Below are positions 22,867-27,117 of a DNA stretch of 27,117 nucleotides, one piece after another. The number at the start of each line of letters is the position of its first letter. Position 1 is the first letter of the stretch. The notes below the pieces were generated by a model, which did not search any database, was not told the DNA's origin, and saw only the letters and a list, made by a program, of their open reading frames with translations. The translations under genes were made by a program, and so were the position numbers. The stretch is from positions 1 through 27,117 of the forward strand of contig JBICIE010000033.1 of NCBI GenBank assembly GCA_043101635.1, read 5' to 3'. Source of the stretch: CAYMJK01 sp043101635. Its GTDB lineage: Bacteria > Planctomycetota > Phycisphaerae > Phycisphaerales > UBA1924.

Positions 22867-22896
22867 TCACTTGGACACGCAGCGGGGGAGCCGCAT
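22867..22896 (-). pseudogene. N-terminal stump of a zinc-ribbon array gene (MRLPRCVSK)
   Basis: The upstream inverted repeat, the spacing and the first 15-17 bases match the intact array genes (MRLPRW...), then similarity stops near 22879 and a TGA follows. It could be a remnant, or a short leader in front of the 251-aa gene, whose ATG is 24 bp downstream. Confidence 0.65.
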
Positions 22897-22899
22897 GCG

Positions 22900-22915
22900 G
22901 GATCGTATCCGATCC
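22900..22915 (-). promoter_or_regulatory. Conserved inverted repeat before a start codon (copy 1)
   Basis: GGATCGGATACGATCC on the minus strand: six-base arms around GATA, ending three bases before the ATG of the stump. Identical copies lie at 23407, 24428 and 25626. Confidence 0.7.
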
Positions 22916-22950
22916 ACCGATGGCCACAGATGGGGCACGGATAGAGAAAG

Positions 22951-22970
22951 GCCCGGCGCTTCCGCCGGGC
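22951..22970 (-). terminator. GC hairpin after the 140-aa zinc-ribbon gene
   Basis: On the minus strand GCCCGGCG-GAAG-CGCCGGGC is followed by CTTTCTCT. It begins 10 nt after the stop at 22981. Five equivalents occur across the array. Confidence 0.7.
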
Positions 22971-22980
22971 CCTCACTCGC

Positions 22981-23403
22981 TCATTCGCTGATTCGCTCAG
23001 CCGCTTCTGCATCGCGTGCTGCGAGCCGGGCGATCTCGGGCGCAATCGGCTCGCCGCATTCGGGGCAGACCGAGCCGGCGCCGGGCTCTCGCGGGGGACA
23101 GACGGGGTACTTGCAGTTGAGGCACCAGGGCGCCTTGCCGTATCGGCGAATGAACGTTCGGTCAGTGCGGATGAAGACCGCATGCCCCAACGGAATGAGA
23201 GCCGCGATGAAGAGCACCGTGAACGCGAGGCTGCAGAACATGGCCACTTCCGCGGCCGCGACTGCCCCTCCGAGGTACAGAAGCTGTGCCCGCCCGCGCT
23301 GCGGCCTGTTGCCACGTCGCAAGACCTCGCGGCACAACTCCCTCGGCCAACCCGTCTCGGCCTCGACCGTGCGCACGCTGCTGAGCCAGCGGGGGAGCCG
23401 CAT
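22981..23403 (-). CDS. Array zinc-ribbon membrane protein C (140 aa)
   Basis: An unrecognised small membrane protein, one of three intact array members. Residues 1-24 (MRLPRWLSSVRTVEAETGWP and RELC) are identical to member A (25089-25622). The middle (~41-78) is a hydrophobic stretch, probably two helices, unrelated in sequence to those of A and B. The C-terminus is shared by all three: APWC, then CxxC (94, 97) and CPEC (113, 116), then GEPIAPEIARLAAR and ERISE. The Cys spacing suggests a zinc ribbon in the cytoplasm. ATG 23403 is chosen because all members start just after the inverted repeat; an upstream in-frame start (23454) lies inside the shared repeat. Confidence 0.75.
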   Translation of the reverse strand: MRLPRWLSSVRTVEAETGWPRELCREVLRRGNRPQRGRAQLLYLGGAVAAAEVAMFCSLAFTVLFIAALIPLGHAVFIRTDRTFIRRYGKAPWCLNCKYPVCPPREPGAGSVCPECGEPIAPEIARLAARDAEAAERISE

Positions 23404-23406
23404 GCG

Positions 23407-23422
23407 GGATCGTATCCGATCC
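23407..23422 (-). promoter_or_regulatory. Conserved inverted repeat before a start codon (copy 2)
   Basis: GGATCGGATACGATCC, ending three bases before ATG 23403 of member C. Confidence 0.7.
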
Positions 23423-23459
23423 ACCGATGGCCACAGATGGGCCCCGGCGCACAAGAAAG

Positions 23460-23479
23460 GCCCGGCGCCATCGCCGGGC
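23460..23479 (-). terminator. GC hairpin after the broken array copy
   Basis: GCCCGGCG-ATGG-CGCCGGGC on the minus strand, followed by CTTTCTTG. It lies 10 nt after the stop at 23490, the same spacing as in intact members. Confidence 0.65.
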
Positions 23480-23489
23480 CCTCACTCGC

Positions 23490-23543
23490 TCATTCGCTGC
23501 TTCGCTCAGTCGCGTCTGCATCGCGGGCGGCGAGCCGGGCGAT
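23490..23543 (-). pseudogene. C-terminal stump of a zinc-ribbon array gene
   Basis: It reads IARLAARDADATERSSE and stop, matching the last 17 residues of the intact members. Upstream of the Ile, similarity ends and a TGA occurs in frame. With the N-terminal stump at 24356-24424 it brackets an unrelated 248-aa gene, so the two are probably the ends of one former gene. Confidence 0.75.
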
Positions 23544-23590
23544 TCAGTGCTGCTAGAGGCTTCAGAACTCAGGATGATCAGAGCGGCAGG

Positions 23591-24337
23591 TCAGTCTCGC
23601 CCAAGGGCATCGTCCAGTCGAGCTTCAGCCTCAGCGGTATCCTGTCCGAGCTCTTTCGCGCGTCGCAGCCATTGGCGGCACTGAGTGCGTGCAACTCCGG
23701 CCCTGATCGCCGTCTCGACGAGCAGCAGGTACACCGGCCCAGGGTCGTCGCGGTCGAGCATCACTCTGACAATCGCGCCGCCTTCCTCATCGCGACCGGC
23801 GACTAGGCACCCCGCATACAGAATGGCAGCCCTTTCCCGGAACACCAGTGTTACCTTGGCGCGATCTTCGGCTGACCGCGATCGCATGCCGAGCCATCGA
23901 TCGCGATCATCGAAACTGGCGGCGACGTCCCAAGCTGGGGATCTCAGCATCAAGCCAAGCTCATTCCAACGGGAGTACTTGAGCAATATGCGCTCAACGT
24001 CGGCGCCATAGAGGTTCGGCAGGTTGTCAGCGCCGACACCAGCGAGTTGGTCTGCGACATCCTCGTCCAGTCCGAGCGCGGCCGACAGCCAGATCCATGG
24101 CATGCTGGGATCGCCCGCCGGCGCGATCTCATCACGAAGTGCCAAGAGCTCGGCGCGCATCTCCCTAACCCTCTCCCGAGTCAGTTCCCGCAACAAGACC
24201 AAGTCCGCCGGATCAATGTCCGCGGCGGAGTCCCGCACGAGCAACTCCCATACCTGAAGAAGTGCGGCTCCAGCAACACCTCTGCCCGCCGAGACGGCAG
24301 CCCTTACGCTTTGCATTCTGTCCGCTATGGAAGTCAT
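23591..24337 (-). CDS. 248-aa soluble protein, unknown, lodged in a broken array gene
   Basis: A mostly helical soluble protein with no signal peptide or membrane helix. No domain is recognised. Segments of note are WIWLSAALGLDEDVADQLAG (~101-120), which recalls a helix-hairpin-helix turn, and YLLLVETAIRAGVARTQCRQ (~204-223), whose helical repeat feel recalls TPR-like ends. Third-position GC is somewhat lower than in neighbours, and there is no Cys ribbon. The gene sits in the same direction between the N- and C-terminal stumps of a zinc-ribbon gene (joins near 24383 and 23544), about 840 bp in all. I saw no terminal inverted repeats or target duplications at the joins, so a transposon origin is not shown. 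Confidence 0.7.
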   Translation of the reverse strand: MTSIADRMQSVRAAVSAGRGVAGAALLQVWELLVRDSAADIDPADLVLLRELTRERVREMRAELLALRDEIAPAGDPSMPWIWLSAALGLDEDVADQLAGVGADNLPNLYGADVERILLKYSRWNELGLMLRSPAWDVAASFDDRDRWLGMRSRSAEDRAKVTLVFRERAAILYAGCLVAGRDEEGGAIVRVMLDRDDPGPVYLLLVETAIRAGVARTQCRQWLRRAKELGQDTAEAEARLDDALGRD

Positions 24338-24355
24338 TGGAGTGCTGCCAAGACA

Positions 24356-24424
24356 CTAGGTGCGTATCGCGCACAGGCGCCACTCGACCGTGCGCACGCT
24401 GCTGAGCCAGCCGGGGAGCCGCAT
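24356..24424 (-). pseudogene. N-terminal stump of a zinc-ribbon array gene
   Basis: It reads MRLPGWLSSVRTVE like intact members (one change, R to G at residue 5), then departs near 24383 and ends after WRLCAIRT. The inverted repeat and start spacing upstream are intact, so the region may still drive transcription of the 248-aa gene, whose ATG lies 18 bp beyond the stop. Confidence 0.75.
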
Positions 24425-24427
24425 GCG

Positions 24428-24443
24428 GGATCGTATCCGATCC
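24428..24443 (-). promoter_or_regulatory. Conserved inverted repeat before a start codon (copy 3)
   Basis: GGATCGGATACGATCC, three bases before ATG 24424 of the N-terminal stump. Confidence 0.7.
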
Positions 24444-24479
24444 ACAGATGACCGCAGATGGGGCACGGATAGAAGAAAT

Positions 24480-24499
24480 GCCCGGCGCTTCCGCCGGGC
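24480..24499 (-). terminator. GC hairpin after array member B
   Basis: GCCCGGCG-GAAG-CGCCGGGC followed by ATTTCTTCT on the minus strand, 10 nt after the stop at 24510. Confidence 0.7.
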
Positions 24500-24509
24500 C
24501 CTCACTCGC

Positions 24510-25028
24510 TCATTCGCTGATTCGCTCACTCGCTTCTGCGCTGCGTGCGGCGAGCCGGGCGATCTCGGGCGCAATCGGCTCGCCGCATTCGGGGCAGATC
24601 GAGTACGAGCGTCCCTCGCGCGGCGGCGGGATCGGGTACTTGCACTTGAAGCACCAAGGCGCATCGAGGAATCGGTTCACGGCCCGGCGCATCACCATGG
24701 CTTGACTCGCGAGCAATAGGCCCACCCACGGCGCGGAAGTGATCACCCAGACCGCGACCCACACGGTGACATGGAAGACCCACTCAACAGCGGTCGCATC
24801 TTGCGGCAGCGGCGGCAGGAGCTCAGTGAGTAGATAGATGAAAGCCACCACGCTAGGTAGGGCGAGAGGCATGAGCACAAGAAACCAGAGAGCTAGGTTG
24901 CTCCGAAGCTGAAGAGCTCGGCCCACCTCGTCACACAGCGGCCGGGGCCAACCCGTCTTTGCCTGAAGCAGCCGGGCGCCCCCTGGTCTCGGCCAACCAA
25001 GCTCAGCGGTGAGCCAGCGAAGCGGCAT
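24510..25028 (-). CDS. Array zinc-ribbon membrane protein B (172 aa)
   Basis: The N-terminus is the most diverged of the three members (MPLRWLTAELGWPRPGG) but keeps TGWPRPLC, aligned with TGWPRELC of A and C; the GWPRP motif appears twice, as if duplicated. Two hydrophobic helices (~47-68 and ~80-108) differ in sequence from A and C. The C-terminal module is nearly that of A: CFKC (126, 129), CPEC (145, 148), then GEPIAPEIARLAAR and SERISE. ATG 25028 fits the start position of other members; TTG 25034 would add two residues. Confidence 0.75.
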   Translation of the reverse strand: MPLRWLTAELGWPRPGGARLLQAKTGWPRPLCDEVGRALQLRSNLALWFLVLMPLALPSVVAFIYLLTELLPPLPQDATAVEWVFHVTVWVAVWVITSAPWVGLLLASQAMVMRRAVNRFLDAPWCFKCKYPIPPPREGRSYSICPECGEPIAPEIARLAARSAEASERISE

Positions 25029-25033
25029 GCGCA

Positions 25034-25044
25034 ATCGTATCGAT
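25034..25044 (-). promoter_or_regulatory. Diverged inverted repeat before array member B
   Basis: ATCGATACGAT on the minus strand keeps four-base arms ATCG and CGAT around a three-base centre. The position before ATG 25028 matches the full-length copies although flanking bases have changed. Confidence 0.5.
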
Positions 25045-25058
25045 GCTACACAAGAAAG

Positions 25059-25078
25059 GTCCGGCGCTTTCGCCGGGC
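25059..25078 (-). terminator. GC hairpin after array member A
   Basis: GCCCGGCG-AAAG-CGCCGGAC with one G-T pair, followed by CTTTCTTG on the minus strand, 10 nt after the stop at 25089. Confidence 0.65.
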
Positions 25079-25088
25079 CCTCACTCGC

Positions 25089-25622
25089 TCATTCGCTGAT
25101 TCGCGCAGTCGCTTCTGCGCTTCGGGCGGCGAGCCGGGCGATCTCGGGCGCAATCGGCTCGCCGCATTCGGGGCAGATCGAGCCGGCGCCGGGCTCGGGC
25201 GGGGGCTGGACCGGGTACTTGCACTTGAAGCACCACGGCGCGGCGAGGAATCGAGGCAGCCAGATCCGACGCATTTGGATGGCCTTCGCCAGTGCCAGAA
25301 GCGGCGCCACCCACACACCGCCCGCACCCACCACAAGTACCAGGCGCACTGCAAAGCGCAGCGCGCCGGCGGTAGGTTCTGCGCCGTACGAAGGCGCGGG
25401 CCATAGTGTCTCGGCAAGCTCGGCGCCAGCGCCCATGGCGATGGGCGATCCAAACACGATAATCAGCGCCAGCAGCGCGACTCGCGGGTCGGTGTTGCCC
25501 GGTCGGACACCAGGCGCGCCCTGCCGCGCCGAACGCCGTGCAAAGCGCTTGCACAACTCCCTCGGCCAACCCGTCTCGGCCTCGACCGTGCGCACGCTGC
25601 TGAGCCAGCGGGGGAGCCGCAT
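25089..25622 (-). CDS. Array zinc-ribbon membrane protein A (177 aa)
   Basis: Residues 1-24 are identical to member C. Helices lie at ~48-64 and ~88-115, with a short polar loop between them, and share no sequence with B or C. The C-terminal module has CFKC (131, 134) and CPEC (150, 153), then GEPIAPEIARLAAR and a TARISE ending. Upstream DNA is the 149-bp repeat shared with member C. The long in-frame extension to 25982 runs through the FN3 gene and is not real; ATG 25622 is set by the shared start context. A role in sensing or in membrane-tethered nucleic-acid or protein binding is possible, but nothing in the sequence decides it. Confidence 0.75.
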   Translation of the reverse strand: MRLPRWLSSVRTVEAETGWPRELCKRFARRSARQGAPGVRPGNTDPRVALLALIIVFGSPIAMGAGAELAETLWPAPSYGAEPTAGALRFAVRLVLVVGAGGVWVAPLLALAKAIQMRRIWLPRFLAAPWCFKCKYPVQPPPEPGAGSICPECGEPIAPEIARLAARSAEATARISE

Positions 25623-25625
25623 GCG

Positions 25626-25641
25626 GGATCGTATCCGATCC
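25626..25641 (-). promoter_or_regulatory. Conserved inverted repeat before a start codon (copy 4)
   Basis: GGATCGGATACGATCC, three bases before ATG 25622 of member A. Confidence 0.7.
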
Positions 25642-25678
25642 ACCGATGGCCACAGATGGGCCCCGGCGCACAAGAAAG

Positions 25679-25698
25679 GCCCGGCGCCTTCGCCGGGC
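25679..25698 (-). terminator. GC hairpin at the upstream edge of the array
   Basis: GCCCGGCG-AAGG-CGCCGGGC followed by CTTTCTTG on the minus strand. It lies about 70 bp after the FN3 gene stop and could end its transcript. Confidence 0.6.
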
Positions 25699-25710
25699 CT
25701 CAACCCATCT

Positions 25711-25753
25711 TCCCCTCTGCGTTCTCTGCGCTGTCTCTGCGGCCTCTGCGTTC
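25711..25753. repeat. CTCTGCG repeats
   Basis: Five to six units of TCTGCG (TCTGCGTTCTCTGCGCTGTC and following). They are the inverted form of those at 21981-22021 and 26591-26632. Confidence 0.85.
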
Positions 25754-25770
25754 GGCCTTTCCGCCTCCCC

Positions 25771-26445
25771 TCACGCCGCGATCTGCAACCCGCTCCCGCT
25801 CTGGGCCTGGTTGCTGCCCGGCTTGCCGAGGTAGACGTTGACCGCGTCGCTGAACGGGCCGGTCTGGCCGCCGGCGAGCGACTGCAGCTGGTAGGCGACC
25901 TCGCTGGTGCCAACCGGCACGGTGGTGTCGGTGAACTGCTTGCCCTGCGTGTTGCCGATGATGCTGTAGGCGCCGTTGGCATTGAGCCGCCGGTAGATCA
26001 CCGTGAACACCTGGGCGCCGGGCGCCGGCTGGGTGATGTCCCAGTCGATGATGATGTTGCCGCTGGCATCGAGGCTGGTCTTGACACCGCTCGGCGCTGC
26101 CGGCGCCGGGTAGGGCGTGGGGCTGGCCGGCGGCGGGATCTGGGCCGCCTCGTAGACATTGGGGTCGCCGCTGGTCTTGGCGAAGGCGCGGATGGCGTCG
26201 ATGGCCGCAGCGCCGGCCTCCCGCATGGCGTCCGTCGCGTTGTAGTAGCCGGTCGTGCTCGCCTTCGACTGCGAGCGCACCGCTTCGACACTGACGAAAG
26301 CGGACCTTGCCTGCTGGGTCAGACCATTCAGGTTGGTGACGATTCCGCTGGTGAGGCCGATGGCCGCCGGGTCGTTGGCCCAGATGGCGACGTGCTGCTC
26401 GAAGTAGTTGATCTGCGCTTCGCGTGATGTCGGGATCGTGGGCAT
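25771..26445 (-). CDS. Protein with C-terminal fibronectin-III-like domain
   Basis: A 224-aa protein. Residues 1-100 are helical (PTIPTSREAQINYFEQHVAI and following), then a Pro-rich hinge (~105-122, IPPPASPTPYPAPAAPSG), then a beta-rich domain (~122-208). The latter has WDITQPAPGAQVFTVIYRR, and GGQTGPFSDAVNVYL at the place where fibronectin-III modules end in GPxS. No signal peptide or membrane segment is seen. ATG 26445 has GGAG nine bases upstream; the frame is open to 26577 but the added sequence is Arg-rich and unlikely. The role is unknown; such small FN3 proteins can be structural or virion-like, which is not testable here. Confidence 0.75.
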   Translation of the reverse strand: MPTIPTSREAQINYFEQHVAIWANDPAAIGLTSGIVTNLNGLTQQARSAFVSVEAVRSQSKASTTGYYNATDAMREAGAAAIDAIRAFAKTSGDPNVYEAAQIPPPASPTPYPAPAAPSGVKTSLDASGNIIIDWDITQPAPGAQVFTVIYRRLNANGAYSIIGNTQGKQFTDTTVPVGTSEVAYQLQSLAGGQTGPFSDAVNVYLGKPGSNQAQSGSGLQIAA

Positions 26446-26793
26446 CGCTCGTGCTCCTGCTGCGCCCCGCTTCGGAAGCGCGCGGCGGGCTGCGGCGCCG
26501 GTCGCCCAGCGCGGCCGGCGGATGCGGAGATATCGGGGCGCCCGGCGGCCGGCTTTATCGCCCGTGCGAAAAAACACGCAGCAAAGAAGCTGAACGCAGA
26601 GGGCGCAGAGGCGGAACGCAGAGGACGCGGAGGGAGCGGGAAGATGAGTCGCGCAGTGGGCGCAGACGGCCCGTCGCGATGCGCGCTGGCGGGCGAGAAC
26701 GCCGGCGCCGAGCCGAAAGACGGCCGGCGCCTCCTGCCGTGCGGCGGCCGCAGCGCAGCGGCTGCGCCCTGGTTATCGCCCGCACAGCCCGGG
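26446..26793. other. Non-coding stretch with short repeats
   Basis: No gene is supported. TTTATCGCCCGTGCG (26554-26568) and two GGTTATCGCCCG copies (26771-26782, 26792-26803) recur here, and 26591-26632 has CGCAGAGG units. The rest is GC-rich low-complexity sequence, including a CGCCGGC-type palindromic part near 26700-26730. Confidence 0.6.
26591..26632. repeat. CGCAGAGG repeats
   Basis: AACGCAGAGGGCGCAGAGGC, then AACGCAGAGGACGCGGAGGG. Same family and orientation as 21981-22021. Confidence 0.85.
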
Positions 26794-27117
26794 TTATCGC
26801 CCGTCAAAGATCGTTTTTGGCGCGCCGAACACGATGTTGTGCGCGCCGAAAACTGTCTTCGGCGCGCCGAACACGATGTTGGGCGCGCCAAAGACTCCAC
26901 TCGGCGCGCCGAAAGCCATCTTCAGCGCGCCCAACACGATCTTGTGCGCGCCGAAAACTCTGCTCGGCGCGCCGAAAACCCTGTTGTGCGCGCCGAAAAC
27001 GAGGTTGGAAGGGCCAAAGACGATGTTGGAGCGCGGGCGCCCGGCAGGGGCGGAGGGATCGCCGCGCTGCCCGATCCGCCGCCCCCGCCTGCGGGGGCGA
27101 AGCGCTTTGCCCCGGGC
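26794..27117 (-). CDS. Possible heptapeptide-repeat protein, 5' end outside window
   Basis: A minus-strand frame open from the right edge to TAA at 26794 (107 residues). The last 77 residues are eleven heptapeptides of the type (N/K)xVFGA(P/H). Arguments for coding: third codon positions are almost all G or C (AAC ATC GTG TTC GGC GCG), and several unit-to-unit changes are silent in this frame (GTG/GTT/GTC, TTC/TTT). Arguments against: no start is in the window, the first 30 residues are Arg/Gly-rich and unconvincing, and the plus strand is also open with a coiled-coil-like reading (RAEHDVV, RAENCLR). No known family is recognised. Confidence 0.3.
   Translation of the reverse strand, partial: ARGKALRPRRRGRRIGQRGDPSAPAGRPRSNIVFGPSNLVFGAHNRVFGAPSRVFGAHKIVLGALKMAFGAPSGVFGAPNIVFGAPKTVFGAHNIVFGAPKTIFDGR
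26820..27029. repeat. Ten 21-bp tandem repeats
   Basis: Ten exact-length units with core GCGCGCC-GAAAAC-nnn-nTT. Bases 1-7 are nearly invariant in the first nine units, while 13-16 and 20-21 vary. There are no length changes between units. The tenth (27009-27029) has AAGGGCC in place of GCGCGCC. Confidence 0.95.
27081..27098. repeat. GC hairpin near right edge
   Basis: GCCCCCGC and GCGGGGGC pair around CT. It is followed on the plus strand by GAAGCGCTTTGCCCC, itself partly self-complementary (AAGCGCTTT). Its role is unknown. Confidence 0.55.

Larger units (their letters stand above)
23332..23480 (-). repeat. 149-bp direct repeat, copy 1
   Basis: It matches 25551-25699 with one visible mismatch (23470, in the hairpin loop). 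It covers the first 24 codons of array member C, its start codon, the inverted repeat, the ATCTGTGGCCATCGGTGG sequence and the GC hairpin ahead of it. Similarity ends abruptly inside the coding sequence. Confidence 0.9.
25551..25699 (-). repeat. 149-bp direct repeat, copy 2
   Basis: Partner of 23332-23480. It spans the first 24 codons of array member A and the control region and hairpin upstream. Confidence 0.9.

Noticed and set aside
22689..23471. Frames reading CPICGHRWIGYDPACGSP, like a zinc finger
   Set aside because: The peptide is the repeat and inverted-repeat control region read as protein. It recurs at each array start, lies upstream of true starts, and joins unrelated frames.
23544..24383. 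Insertion sequence carrying the 248-aa gene
   Set aside because: No transposase motif, terminal inverted repeats or target duplication was found at the joins.
22951..25698. Small RNA genes at the repeated GC hairpins
   Set aside because: The hairpins sit at a constant 10 nt after stop codons and are followed by T-rich bases, so terminators explain them.
22087..25699. Integron cassette array
   Set aside because: Repeated units with hairpins recall gene cassettes, but no integrase is present and the inverted repeats do not show attC-type core sites. The conserved parts lie inside the coding sequences, not only between them.
26820..27029. CRISPR array
   Set aside because: The 21-bp units are contiguous with no spacers, and no cas genes are nearby.

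Overview
The window is GC-rich (mostly G/C at third codon positions) and bacterial. The gene content fits an uncultured Planctomycetota-like organism, possibly Phycisphaerae: a Cys-type sulfatase with a signal peptide, membrane proteins ending in CxxC...CPECG zinc ribbons, a DUF6159-like membrane protein, a VWA protein, a PurL with an elaborate PurS-like N-terminus and a LigD/Ku pair. This placement is inference; no rRNA or other marker is present.

Layout. 1-219: left edge with a 21-bp tandem repeat. 220-8093: plus-strand genes purL, a VOC protein, an FAD oxidoreductase translationally coupled to a polyprenyl-phosphate sugar-1-phosphate transferase, and a VWA protein. 8118-9317: an internally duplicated membrane protein (minus), divergent from a DUF6159-like protein and a small membrane protein (plus). 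10634-12100: sulfatase (minus), divergent from a macrodomain protein, a Gly/Ala-rich stress-type protein and a nucleotidyltransferase. 14175-19231: a double-strand-break repair block, ligD (minus) divergent from ku (plus), with an unusual BRCT-MerR-TPR fusion after ku. 19247-21969: xylB and a xylA-like isomerase, a two-gene pentose operon.

22087-25698 is the most unusual region. It is a minus-strand array of small membrane zinc-ribbon genes with nearly identical ends but unrelated transmembrane middles. Each unit has the same inverted repeat (GGATCGGATACGATCC) just before the start codon and the same GC hairpin about 10 nt after the stop. One copy has lost its whole middle, with an unrelated 248-aa gene sitting between its two stumps. 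Another start-codon stump lies in front of a different 251-aa zinc-ribbon membrane gene. The array therefore looks modular, with conserved ends and exchangeable middles. After it come a fibronectin-III-like protein and a non-genic right edge with ten 21-bp tandem repeats.

A second theme is short dispersed repeats placed inside or at the ends of coding sequences without breaking the frame. A GC palindromic element lies in both purL and ligD, an inverted GAGACGAAG array lies in the VWA gene, a GNRA-type hairpin lies in the BRCT-MerR-TPR linker, and a GCGAAT/GCGATT repeat supplies the last codons and stops of at least five genes. No tRNA, rRNA, CRISPR array, transposase or integrase was seen.
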